A DNA stretch of 64,000 nucleotides from Paraburkholderia aspalathi. Its GTDB lineage: Bacteria; Pseudomonadota; Gammaproteobacteria; Burkholderiales; Burkholderiaceae. Under the pieces are notes generated by a model. That model saw only the letters and a list, made by a program, of their open reading frames with translations. It was not told the origin of the DNA and ran no database searches. This document shows, piece after piece, positions 57,445 to 64,000 of the stretch (positions within the stretch are counted from its first letter, which is position 1; each line of letters starts with the position of its first letter). Where the stretch lies: assembly GCF_900116445.1 (NCBI RefSeq), contig NZ_FPBH01000027.1, positions 62,001 to 126,000 on the forward strand, read 5' to 3'. Made by a program: the position numbers and the translations under genes.

Positions 57445-58770
57445 TTAGTTACCGGCTTTCTCAAAGCGGCGCAGCAACTCGTCGCCACGCGACACCGACG
57501 AATCGAGTGCCTGTTGCGGCGTCTTCTTGTCCGCCCAAACCTGTTCGAGTTCCTCGTCGATCACGGTGCGGATCTGCGGCATGTTGCCCAGACGCAAGCC
57601 CTTCGTGTACGGCAGGGGCGGTTTATTAAGCATCTGCTTGATCGCGGTATCGCTGCCCGGATTCTTCTCGTAGAAGCCTTGCTGCTGGGTCAACTGATAC
57701 GCGGCGGTCGTGACCGGCAGGTAGCCGGTGTCCTGATGCCACTTCGCGGCAACCGGCGCCGATGACAGATAAGACATGAACTTCGCCACGCCCTTGTACA
57801 CCGCCGGATCTTTACCCGACAGCACCCACAGGCTCGCCCCGCCGATGATCGCGTTCTGCGGCGCGCCCTTCACGCTGGCGTCGTACGGCATCATGCCGGT
57901 GCCAAAATTAAACTTCGCGTACTTCTTGATCGTGGCAAGCGAGCCCGACGAGTTCGTGATGATCCCGCAGTCACCGCTATAGAACTTCGACACCGGTTCG
58001 TCCTTACGGCCGACGTACGTGAAGGTGCCTTCCTTCTGCATGTTCTGCAGGAACTGGATGTGCGCGACCTGCAGCGGCTTGTTGAATTCGAGCTGCGCGT
58101 CGGCGCCGTCGAACCCGTTGTTCTTCGACGCGAATGGCGCGCCATGCCAGGCGCTATAGTTTTCGAGCTGAATCCAGCTCTGCCAGCCCGACGAATAACC
58201 GCACGCCATGCCCGATGCCTTCAGCTTCTGTGCGTCCACCTGCAATTCGGCCCAGGTCTTCGGCGGCTGATTCGGATCGAGTCCGGCTTTCTTGAACGCG
58301 TCCTTGTTGTAGTACAACACCGGCGTCGAGCTGTTGAACGGCATCGAGATCAGTTCGCCGGTCTTGGAGTCGCTGTAATAGCTGGCGATGGTCGGCACGA
58401 AGGCCTTTTCGTCGAGCGGTACGCCCGCTTGCTTGAACACTTCCGAGACCGGAATCACGGCTTTCTTCGCCTGCATCATTGTCGCGGTGCCGACTTCGTA
58501 CACCTGCAGAATGGCCGGCGCGCTGCCGCTGCGATAAGCCGCGATGCCGGCGGCGAGCGTCTGGTCGTAGCTGCCCTTGAACACCGGTACGATCTTGTAG
58601 TCGCTTTGCGACGCGTTGAACGCATTGGCGATGTCGTTCAGACGCTCGCCGAGGGCGGCTTCCATGGCGTGCCAGAACTGGATCTCAGTGGCGGCTTGGG
58701 CTGCCTGGCTAATGCCGAGGCTCAACACGGCGGCAACGGAAAGTGAACGGAATAACGGCTTGCAACGCAT
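57445..58770 (-). CDS. ugpB: sn-Glycerol-3-phosphate-binding periplasmic protein UgpB
   Basis: 441 residues. Signal peptide MRCKPLFRSLSVAAVLSLGISQAAQA, then EIQFWHAMEAALGERLNDIANAFNASQSDYKIVPVFKGSYDQTLAAGIAAYRSG, closely like the E. coli UgpB start. SMPFNSSTPVLYYNKDAFKKAGLDP and the SSGWQSWIQLENYSAWH segment match this binding protein, which takes up glycerol-3-phosphate and glycerophosphodiesters under phosphate limitation. First gene of ugpBAEC. Its leader carries a long hairpin just before the Shine-Dalgarno. No Pho box was recognised. Confidence 0.93.
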   Translation of the reverse strand: MRCKPLFRSLSVAAVLSLGISQAAQAATEIQFWHAMEAALGERLNDIANAFNASQSDYKIVPVFKGSYDQTLAAGIAAYRSGSAPAILQVYEVGTATMMQAKKAVIPVSEVFKQAGVPLDEKAFVPTIASYYSDSKTGELISMPFNSSTPVLYYNKDAFKKAGLDPNQPPKTWAELQVDAQKLKASGMACGYSSGWQSWIQLENYSAWHGAPFASKNNGFDGADAQLEFNKPLQVAHIQFLQNMQKEGTFTYVGRKDEPVSKFYSGDCGIITNSSGSLATIKKYAKFNFGTGMMPYDASVKGAPQNAIIGGASLWVLSGKDPAVYKGVAKFMSYLSSAPVAAKWHQDTGYLPVTTAAYQLTQQQGFYEKNPGSDTAIKQMLNKPPLPYTKGLRLGNMPQIRTVIDEELEQVWADKKTPQQALDSSVSRGDELLRRFEKAGN

Positions 58771-58776
58771 CGATTT

Positions 58777-58823
58777 GATCTCCTTTGTCGACCGGAGTTA
58801 GCGCTTTAGCGCTTACTCCGGTC
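58777..58823 (-). promoter_or_regulatory. Structured leader element of ugpB
   Basis: On the minus strand the RNA reads GACCGGAGUAAGCGC-UAAA-GCGCUAACUCCGGUC (58823 to 58790): nine pairs, an A-A mismatch, five pairs and a UAAA loop. GACAAAGGAGATC with the Shine-Dalgarno (AGGAG at 58784-58780) follows directly, nine bases before ATG. It matches the element before the permease gene at 40.1 kb in arms, mismatch, loop and SD. Confidence 0.75.
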
Positions 58824-59018
58824 CCATGCAATTGATTGCTGACGGAACGGGCGCGGATGGGAATCGCGCGATTCTATTTGTGTTCGATGACAGTCCGGCG
58901 TCAGTCGCCTGGCGGAAGCCCGCTTTCGAGAGGCGTCGACTGCCGCAATTTAACATCGGCTGTCACGAAACGGAAACAATGCACGGTTGATCAGCGTGCT
59001 TATTAATCAGGATTCCAG

Positions 59019-59999
59019 ATGCAGAGTTCAGTACGATTGGCGGTTTTCGGCTCGATGGCGAGTCTCATCCTGCTCGCGGGATGTGCACTGACGCCCACCA
59101 CCACGAATGACGGGCAGTCGACGGTGACCTCGTTGCCGAAGGTCATCGCGCATCGCGGCGGCACGGGCGACGCGCCCGAAAACACGCTCGAAGCGATTCG
59201 CCTGTCGATCGCCCATCATGCCGACGCAATGTGGCTCACGGTTCAGTTGAGTAAGGACGGCGTGCCGATGTTGTACCGGCCGGCCGATTTGTCGGCGTTG
59301 ACCGACACGAAGGGGCCGGTGTCCGCCTTCACGGCGGCAGAACTCGCGCGTGTGAACGCCGGCTGGAGTTTTCGCCGCGGCGCCACATATCCCTATCGCG
59401 ATCACCCGCTCGGTATTCCGACGCTGCGCGAAGCGTTGCGCACCATCCCGCCGGCCATGCCGATCATCCTGGATATGAAGGCACTGCCGGCTGCACCCCA
59501 GGCTCAGGCGGTGGCGCAAGTGCTCACCGAAGAAAGCGCGTGGTCGCGCGTGACGATTTATTCGACCGAGGCGGACTATCAACAGAGCTTTGCGGCCTAT
59601 TCGCAGGCCAGACTGTTCGAGTCGCGGGACACGACACGGGCGCGGCTTGTACGCGTACTGCTCAACCAGGGCTGTGTGGACGCACCGGCTGAACACACCG
59701 CCGCAGCATTCGAATTGCACCGGCAGATGACGGTGGTGGAAAAATTCTCGCTCGGCGAGGGGCGCTCGGAAGTGCAGGCAAGCTTGTGGACGCCCGCGAC
59801 GGTCGCGTGTTTCCGGCGGAAGCCCGACGTGCGGATCGTCGCGATCGCGGTGAACGACGCGGACGATTATCGGGCGGCGGCGTGTCTGGGGATCGATGCG
59901 GTGCTGGTCGATTCGCCGCTGCAAATGGCGGCGGTCAAGGCAAATATGGCTACGCCGCTGCGGTGTGAGGCGCGGAAGGGCGCGCAGAGCGGGCAATAA
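59019..59999 (+). CDS. GDPD-family lipoprotein, probably catalytically altered
   Basis: 326 residues. Signal peptide with lipobox LLAGC, lipid-modified Cys at residue 22. The fold matches glycerophosphodiester phosphodiesterases: VIAHRGGTGDAPENTLEAIRLSI keeps the first His (H45), Arg and Glu (E54). But the next family motifs E-x-D and HD are replaced: W72, T74, R87 and P88 stand where the metal-binding Glu/Asp and second catalytic His/Asp normally are. It lies divergent from ugpBAEC, which takes up glycerophosphodiesters. It may be a binding or scaffolding protein rather than an enzyme. Confidence 0.82.
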   Translation: MQSSVRLAVFGSMASLILLAGCALTPTTTNDGQSTVTSLPKVIAHRGGTGDAPENTLEAIRLSIAHHADAMWLTVQLSKDGVPMLYRPADLSALTDTKGPVSAFTAAELARVNAGWSFRRGATYPYRDHPLGIPTLREALRTIPPAMPIILDMKALPAAPQAQAVAQVLTEESAWSRVTIYSTEADYQQSFAAYSQARLFESRDTTRARLVRVLLNQGCVDAPAEHTAAAFELHRQMTVVEKFSLGEGRSEVQASLWTPATVACFRRKPDVRIVAIAVNDADDYRAAACLGIDAVLVDSPLQMAAVKANMATPLRCEARKGAQSGQ

Positions 60000-60026
60000 A
60001 AAAGCCCGCATTTCGCGGGCCTTCTT
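60000..60026. terminator. Terminator between the GDPD-like gene and ychF
   Basis: A-rich run, GCCCGC / GCGGGC stem (60004-60009 with 60015-60020, loop ATTTC) and a CTTCTTCTT run. It can serve both converging genes; the stem is short. Confidence 0.7.
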
Positions 60027-60085
60027 CTTCCAGTATGGCGGCGCTCAGCCTTTCGCTGATCGCCGTCTGACGCCGAGGCGAAGCC

Positions 60086-61180
60086 TCAAACGTTGAACAG
60101 GAAGTTCATCACGTCGCCGTCGTGGACGACGTATTCCTTGCCTTCCGCGCGCATCTTGCCGGCTTCCTTCGCACCTTGTTCACCCTTGTAGGTGATGTAG
60201 TCGTTGAAGGCGATCGTCTGCGCGCGAATGAAGCCGCGCTCGAAGTCGGTGTGGATCGCGCCCGCTGCCTGCGGTGCGGTATCGCCGATATGGATCGTCC
60301 ACGCGCGCACTTCCTTCACGCCAGCCGTGAAGTAGGTCTGCAGGCCCAGCAACTTGAAAGCCGCACGAATCACGCGGTTCAGGCCCGGCTCGTCCATGCC
60401 CATGTCCTGGAGAAACACTTCCATGTCCGCTTCTTCGAGGTCGGCGATCTCCGCTTCGATCGCTGCGCACACGGCGACGACCGGCGCGCCTTCGGCTGCC
60501 GCGAACTTCGTGACTGCGTCGAGGTGCGGGTTGTTTTCGAAACCGTCGTCCTTCACGTTGGCGACGTACATGGTCGGCTTGGCGGTGATCAGGCAGAACG
60601 GCTTGAGCGTGGCCTTTTCTTCATCCGACAGGTCGAGCGCGCGGACCGGCTTGGCCTGGTCGAGCTGCGCGCGCACCTTTTCCAGCACCGCGGCGTTCTT
60701 GATGGCTTCCTTGTCGTTACCCGACTTGGCGGCCTTCGAATAGCGCGACAGCGCTTTTTCGACCGTCGCGAGGTCGGCCAGCGCCAACTCGGTGTTGATC
60801 ACTTCGATATCCGACAGCGGATCGACCTTGTTCGCGACGTGAATCACGTTTTCGTCTTCGAAGCAGCGCACCACGTGCGTGATCGCGTCGGTTTCGCGGA
60901 TGTTCGCGAGGAACTGGTTACCCAAGCCTTCGCCCTTGCTCGCACCGGCCACAAGGCCGGCGATGTCGACGAATTCCACCACGGCCGGCAGGATGCGCTC
61001 CGGCTTGACGATTTCGGCGAGCGCCTTCAGACGCGCGTCCGGTACTTCGACGATGCCGACGTTCGGCTCGATCGTGCAGAACGGATAGTTTTCGGCGGCA
61101 ATGCCCGCCTTGGTCAGCGCGTTGAACAGGGTGGACTTGCCGACGTTAGGCAGGCCGACGATGCCGCATTTGAGGCTCAT
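60086..61180 (-). CDS. ychF: Ribosome-associated ATPase YchF (Obg family)
   Basis: 364 residues. G1 loop GLPNVGKSTLFNALT, then FVDIAGLVAGASKGEGLGNQFLANIRETDAI (G3 and switch), and instead of the GTP-specific NKxD the YchF-type NVKDD-like TMYVANVKDDGFENN, consistent with ATP preference. A helical domain and the C-terminal TGS-like domain (TIHIGDTAPQAAGAIHTDFERGFIRAQTIAF) follow. It binds the ribosome and acts as a negative regulator of oxidative-stress response in E. coli. Minus-strand start 61180. Confidence 0.96.
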   Translation of the reverse strand: MSLKCGIVGLPNVGKSTLFNALTKAGIAAENYPFCTIEPNVGIVEVPDARLKALAEIVKPERILPAVVEFVDIAGLVAGASKGEGLGNQFLANIRETDAITHVVRCFEDENVIHVANKVDPLSDIEVINTELALADLATVEKALSRYSKAAKSGNDKEAIKNAAVLEKVRAQLDQAKPVRALDLSDEEKATLKPFCLITAKPTMYVANVKDDGFENNPHLDAVTKFAAAEGAPVVAVCAAIEAEIADLEEADMEVFLQDMGMDEPGLNRVIRAAFKLLGLQTYFTAGVKEVRAWTIHIGDTAPQAAGAIHTDFERGFIRAQTIAFNDYITYKGEQGAKEAGKMRAEGKEYVVHDGDVMNFLFNV

Positions 61181-61430
61181 GGAAATCCTTCAGTGAATCA
61201 GTAAGTTGCGTGATGCGCTCGACGCTGTGTGCAGGATTCGGAAAGCCTTCGCGTTTGGCGTGGCGAAGCGAGTGCAGCGGAGCGGGACAAGACACCAGAT
61301 CGGGGCGTTGCCTCGACGATTCTGGGCGAGTTTTGTCACGGAAAGCGCAATTGTAACCCGTTCGGATGGGGTTCTTGATCTGCCTGCGGTAGAGCGGGGC
61401 GCTCGATCCGTCCCCCGCAACCCCCGCGGC

Positions 61431-61443
61431 TATAATGCGCGGA
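61431..61443 (+). promoter_or_regulatory. -10 box placing the start point on the ATG
   Basis: TATAAT at 61431-61436 is followed by six bases and then the ATG at 61443. A start point seven bases after the -10 would fall on the A of ATG, giving a leaderless mRNA. No SD is visible in this gap. The -35 at 17 bp is poor. Confidence 0.6.
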
Positions 61444-62615
61444 TGAACGCACACCACCAGACCTTTGATGCCGCCGTGATCGGTGGCGGGCTCGTCGGCA
61501 AGACCGCGGCGCTGGCGCTGACGCAAGGCGGACTGCGCGTGGCGCTGCTCGCGCAACCCTGCGCGGCGCCGGCGGCCGGCGCCACTTTCGACTCGCGGGT
61601 CTACGCGCTGTCGTCGAGTTCGCAGGCTCTGCTGGAGCGCTTGCGGGTCTGGCAGGCGCTCGATCTGTCAAAACTCGGGCCTGTCTACGACATGCGCGTC
61701 TATGGCGATGCGCATGCCGAGCTCCACTTTTCCGCATTTCAGGCGTCCGTGCCGCAATTGGCGTGGATCGTCGAATCGTCAGTGATCGAGCGTGCGCTGG
61801 ATGCCGCGCTGCGGTTCCAGCCGAATCTCACCTGGATCGACACGCGTGCACAGGCGCTGGACTTTACAGCCGAAGGCGCAAGCGTCGGTCTTGCCAACGG
61901 CAACGTGCTCGAGGCCGATCTGGTGGTCGGCGCGGACGGTGCGCATTCGTGGGTACGCGCGCAGATCGGCTCGAAGATGGATCGGCGCGACTACAAGCAA
62001 ACCGGCGTGGTCGCGAATTTCAAGGCCGAAAAGCCGCATAGCGAAACCGCTTACCAATGGTTCAAAGACGGCGAAATCATCGCGCTGCTGCCGATGCCGG
62101 ACGGCCACGTGTCGCTGGTCTGGTCGGCGCGCACCGAGCACGCCGAGCAACTGCTCGCGCTCGATCCGGCGCAACTCGCGGCTGAAGTCGAGCGCGTGAC
62201 GGGCGAGCAGTTCGGCGCGCTGGAATGCGTGACGCCCGCGCAAGGCTTCCCGCTCGCGTTGCAAACCGTCGATAAGCTCGTGGCGCCGCACGTCGCGCTG
62301 GTTGGCGATGCCGCGCATCTGATTCACCCGTTGGCGGGCCAGGGCATGAACCTCGGTTTGCGCGATGTCGCGGCGCTTGCCGAAACGGTCGCCGGCAAGG
62401 AAGCGTTCCGCGATCTCGGCGACATGGTGCTGCTGCGCCGTTACGAACGCTCCCGCCGCGAAGACATCCGCGCGCTGATGATTGCCACGGACGGCCTGCA
62501 AAAGCTCTTCTCCGCGCCCGGTCCGTTTGCCAAGGTGCTGCGCAATACCGGCATGGCGTTTGTCGGCGCGCAGCCGTTTATCAAGCGCTGGCTGGTGTCG
62601 GCCGCGCTCGGGTAA
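61443..62615 (+). CDS. FAD-dependent UbiH/UbiF/COQ6-family hydroxylase
   Basis: 390 residues. FAD fold DAAVIGGGLVGKTAALALTQGGLRVALL at the N-terminus, the DSRVYALSSSSQALLERLRVW segment typical of ubiquinone-pathway monooxygenases, LVVGADGAHSWVRAQIG and the second FAD motif HVALVGDAAHLIHPLAGQGMNLGLRDVAALAE. It probably hydroxylates a ubiquinone intermediate; UbiH/I/F/M cannot be told apart here. ATG 61443 begins the protein-like part; the frame extends upstream without it. A TATAAT ends seven bases before the ATG, so the mRNA may be leaderless. dsbC follows by 125 bases. Confidence 0.88.
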   Translation: MNAHHQTFDAAVIGGGLVGKTAALALTQGGLRVALLAQPCAAPAAGATFDSRVYALSSSSQALLERLRVWQALDLSKLGPVYDMRVYGDAHAELHFSAFQASVPQLAWIVESSVIERALDAALRFQPNLTWIDTRAQALDFTAEGASVGLANGNVLEADLVVGADGAHSWVRAQIGSKMDRRDYKQTGVVANFKAEKPHSETAYQWFKDGEIIALLPMPDGHVSLVWSARTEHAEQLLALDPAQLAAEVERVTGEQFGALECVTPAQGFPLALQTVDKLVAPHVALVGDAAHLIHPLAGQGMNLGLRDVAALAETVAGKEAFRDLGDMVLLRRYERSRREDIRALMIATDGLQKLFSAPGPFAKVLRNTGMAFVGAQPFIKRWLVSAALG

Positions 62616-62740
62616 TGCGTCCGAGCCGGCATACACGGCCGGCGAGACGGGTATCATGAACGGATGGACGCCATTCTGGTCAGACCAGAAACGCCCCAAA
62701 AAAACGCGCCTCACGCGCGATTGAACTCCAGGAATTCAGC

Positions 62741-63466
62741 ATGAAAAAATCCTTCCGCATCGCGGCCGCCGTGCTCGCGATCGCTGCCGTGGCAATCGGC
62801 TGCTCCGCACAGGCCGACCAGGCCACCGACAAGCTCAAAGCCACCCTGCAAACGCGTCTGACTGACGTGACGATCAAGAGCGTGACGAAGTCGCCGATTG
62901 CCGGCATCTATGAAGTGAATCTCGGCACGCAGATCATCTATAGCGATGCGAACGGTGATTACCTCATGCTCGGTGATCTGGTCGACGCGAAGACCCGCAA
63001 GAATCTGACGGAAGCGCGTCTGGCGGAAACCAACCGCATCGACTTCGCGAGCCTGCCGTTCGCGAATGCGGTGAAGGTCGTAAAGGGCAACGGCGCGCGC
63101 AAGATCGCCGTGTTCTCCGATCCGAACTGCCCGTACTGCAAGCAGCTCGAGACCTCGCTCAAGTCGATCGATAACGTCACGGTCTACACCTTCCTGTACC
63201 CGGTGCTGTCGCCGGATTCGACTGCCAAGTCGAAGTCGATCTGGTGCTCGACCGACCGTGCGAAGGCGTGGGAATCGTGGATGCAGGATCATCAGGCGCC
63301 TACGGCAGCCGGCACCTGCGACACCGCCGCGATCGACAAGAACCTGGCGCTCGGCCGCGCGATGAACGTCGACGGCACGCCGACCGTGTTCCTCGCCGAC
63401 GGCCGCCGCCTGCCGGGCGCCGTGCCGGCCGACCGGCTGGACAAGGAAATGTCCGCCGTGCACTGA
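62741..63466 (+). CDS. dsbC: Periplasmic disulfide isomerase DsbC
   Basis: 241 residues. A signal peptide ending SAQA is followed by the dimerisation domain (TKSPIAGIYEVNLGTQIIYSDANGDYLMLGDLVDA) and the thioredoxin domain with CPYC (C130-C133) in IAVFSDPNCPYCKQLE. The structural disulfide region IWCSTDRAKAWESWM...GTCDTAAIDKN and the cis-Pro VDGTPTVFLADGRR are also present. It reshuffles wrong disulfides and is kept reduced by DsbD. A Cys near IGCS resembles a lipobox, but cleavage by signal peptidase I is more likely. Confidence 0.94.
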   Translation: MKKSFRIAAAVLAIAAVAIGCSAQADQATDKLKATLQTRLTDVTIKSVTKSPIAGIYEVNLGTQIIYSDANGDYLMLGDLVDAKTRKNLTEARLAETNRIDFASLPFANAVKVVKGNGARKIAVFSDPNCPYCKQLETSLKSIDNVTVYTFLYPVLSPDSTAKSKSIWCSTDRAKAWESWMQDHQAPTAAGTCDTAAIDKNLALGRAMNVDGTPTVFLADGRRLPGAVPADRLDKEMSAVH

Positions 63467-63486
63467 GCACGCAGCATCAGTCGAAG

Positions 63487-63513
63487 AAAGGAGGCGCGCA
63501 GTGCGCCTCCTTT
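63487..63513 (+). terminator. Terminator after dsbC
   Basis: AAAGGAGGCGC / GCGCCTCCTTT forms an 11-pair stem with loop GCAGT; its rising arm contains an SD-like AAGGAGG that has no gene after it. Only three T bases end the falling arm. Confidence 0.8.
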
Positions 63514-63560
63514 CACATCAAGCCCGAACCTCCCCGCCAGAACACTTCTAGTCGCCGCCG

Positions 63561-64000
63561 ATGAAGCCGATCCGCTACACCATCGTTCCGAAGCAACCCG
63601 CCGCCCACCTGTTCGAAGTCACCGTGACCGTCGCCGATCCCGATCCGGCCGGCCAGCGTTTCATGCTGCCGGTATGGATTCCGGGCAGCTATATGGTGCG
63701 CGAATTCGCGCGCAACATCGTCACGTTGCGGGCTACCAATGAAGCGGGCCGCAAGGTGCGTGTCGAAAAGACCGACAAGCACACGTGGCAGGCCGCGCCG
63801 GTCAAAGGCGCGCTGACGCTGCGCTACGAGGTGTATGCATGGGATCTGTCGGTGCGCGCCGCGCATCTTGACGACACGACGGGCTTTTTCAACGGCACCA
63901 GCGTATTTCTGTCGCCGCTCGGTCACGAAGACGCACAGTGCCTGGTCGATATCCAGAAGCCGGAAGGCGCGGCGTATCGTGATTGGCGTGTCGCCACTGC
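63561..64000 (+). CDS. M61-family glycyl aminopeptidase, N-terminal part
   Basis: The first 146 codons of a gene cut by the window end. MKPIRYTIVPKQPAAHLFEVTVTVADPDPAGQRFMLPVWIPGSYMVREFARNIVTL is the characteristic N-terminal beta-domain of the M61 peptidases, followed by VRAAHLDDTTGFFNGTSVFL. The HExxH zinc site lies past the edge, so activity cannot be judged. It follows the dsbC terminator by 47 bases. Confidence 0.82.
   Translation, partial: MKPIRYTIVPKQPAAHLFEVTVTVADPDPAGQRFMLPVWIPGSYMVREFARNIVTLRATNEAGRKVRVEKTDKHTWQAAPVKGALTLRYEVYAWDLSVRAAHLDDTTGFFNGTSVFLSPLGHEDAQCLVDIQKPEGAAYRDWRVAT

Noticed and set aside
62798..62809. Lipobox in the DsbC signal peptide (AIGC)
   Set aside because: The -3 residue is Ala rather than Leu, and SAQA just after it is a good signal peptidase I site, as expected for soluble periplasmic DsbC.

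Overview
The window is a GC-rich stretch of a beta-proteobacterial chromosome, almost certainly Burkholderia sensu lato and most likely Paraburkholderia. The evidence is the gene order thiO-thiS-thiG-thiE / mlaFEDACB / ABC pair / bolA-like / murA / hisG-D-C-B-marC-H-A-F-I-E / tatABC / petABC-sspAB, the short HisG, and the gene-dense housekeeping layout. I see no phage, IS element or CRISPR array. Species assignment is inference; I could not run a search.

Layout. 1-2.4 kb: end of a thiamine operon (thiO fragment, thiS, thiG, and thiE with an unusual N-terminal extension). 2.5-6.8 kb: the Mla retrograde phospholipid transport operon with the lipoprotein gene mlaA inside it. 6.9-8.9 kb: an ABC-2 export pair and a BolA-like gene. 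9.0-18.4 kb: murA, then the histidine genes with marC embedded between hisB and hisH. 18.5-21.2 kb: a small membrane protein, a HIT protein and tatABC, closed by a strong terminator. 21.3-23.3 kb: a DegS-like protease divergent from a Nif3-like gene. 23.5-27.6 kb: petABC (cytochrome bc1) and sspAB, then tRNA-Thr(UGU).

27.7-38 kb is looser: methyltransferases, a flavoprotein, DUF1059 and DUF1415 genes, a TetR/MFS divergent pair with clear operator-like palindromes, a nitroreductase and a second MFS carrier. 38-42 kb: an Hsp70-like gene, a cold-shock gene with a long 5' leader, and an amino-acid permease. 42-47.3 kb (minus strand): ygiD-like, ubiX, grxD, prmC, prfA, hemA. 47.3-51 kb: an atypical response regulator, a small membrane protein, Xaa-Pro aminopeptidase and a HAD hydrolase. 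51-58.8 kb (minus): an AsmA/DUF748-like protein, ettA and the ugpBAEC uptake operon. 59-64 kb: a GDPD-like lipoprotein, ychF, a UbiH-type hydroxylase, dsbC and the start of an M61 peptidase.

The most interesting signal is a hairpin-forming leader element shared by the amino-acid permease (around 40.1 kb, with a tandem 3' arm) and ugpB (around 58.8 kb, opposite strand). It lies directly against the Shine-Dalgarno sequence in both places and shows a compensatory base-pair change, suggesting a common post-transcriptional (or LacI-type operator) control of unrelated uptake genes. Other points are a response regulator with Glu at the phospho-acceptor position, a GDPD-family lipoprotein lacking core catalytic residues, paired palindromes in a TetR/MFS promoter, an apparently leaderless hydroxylase mRNA, and a 20-bp repeat linking a gene upstream region to the inside of a flavoprotein gene.
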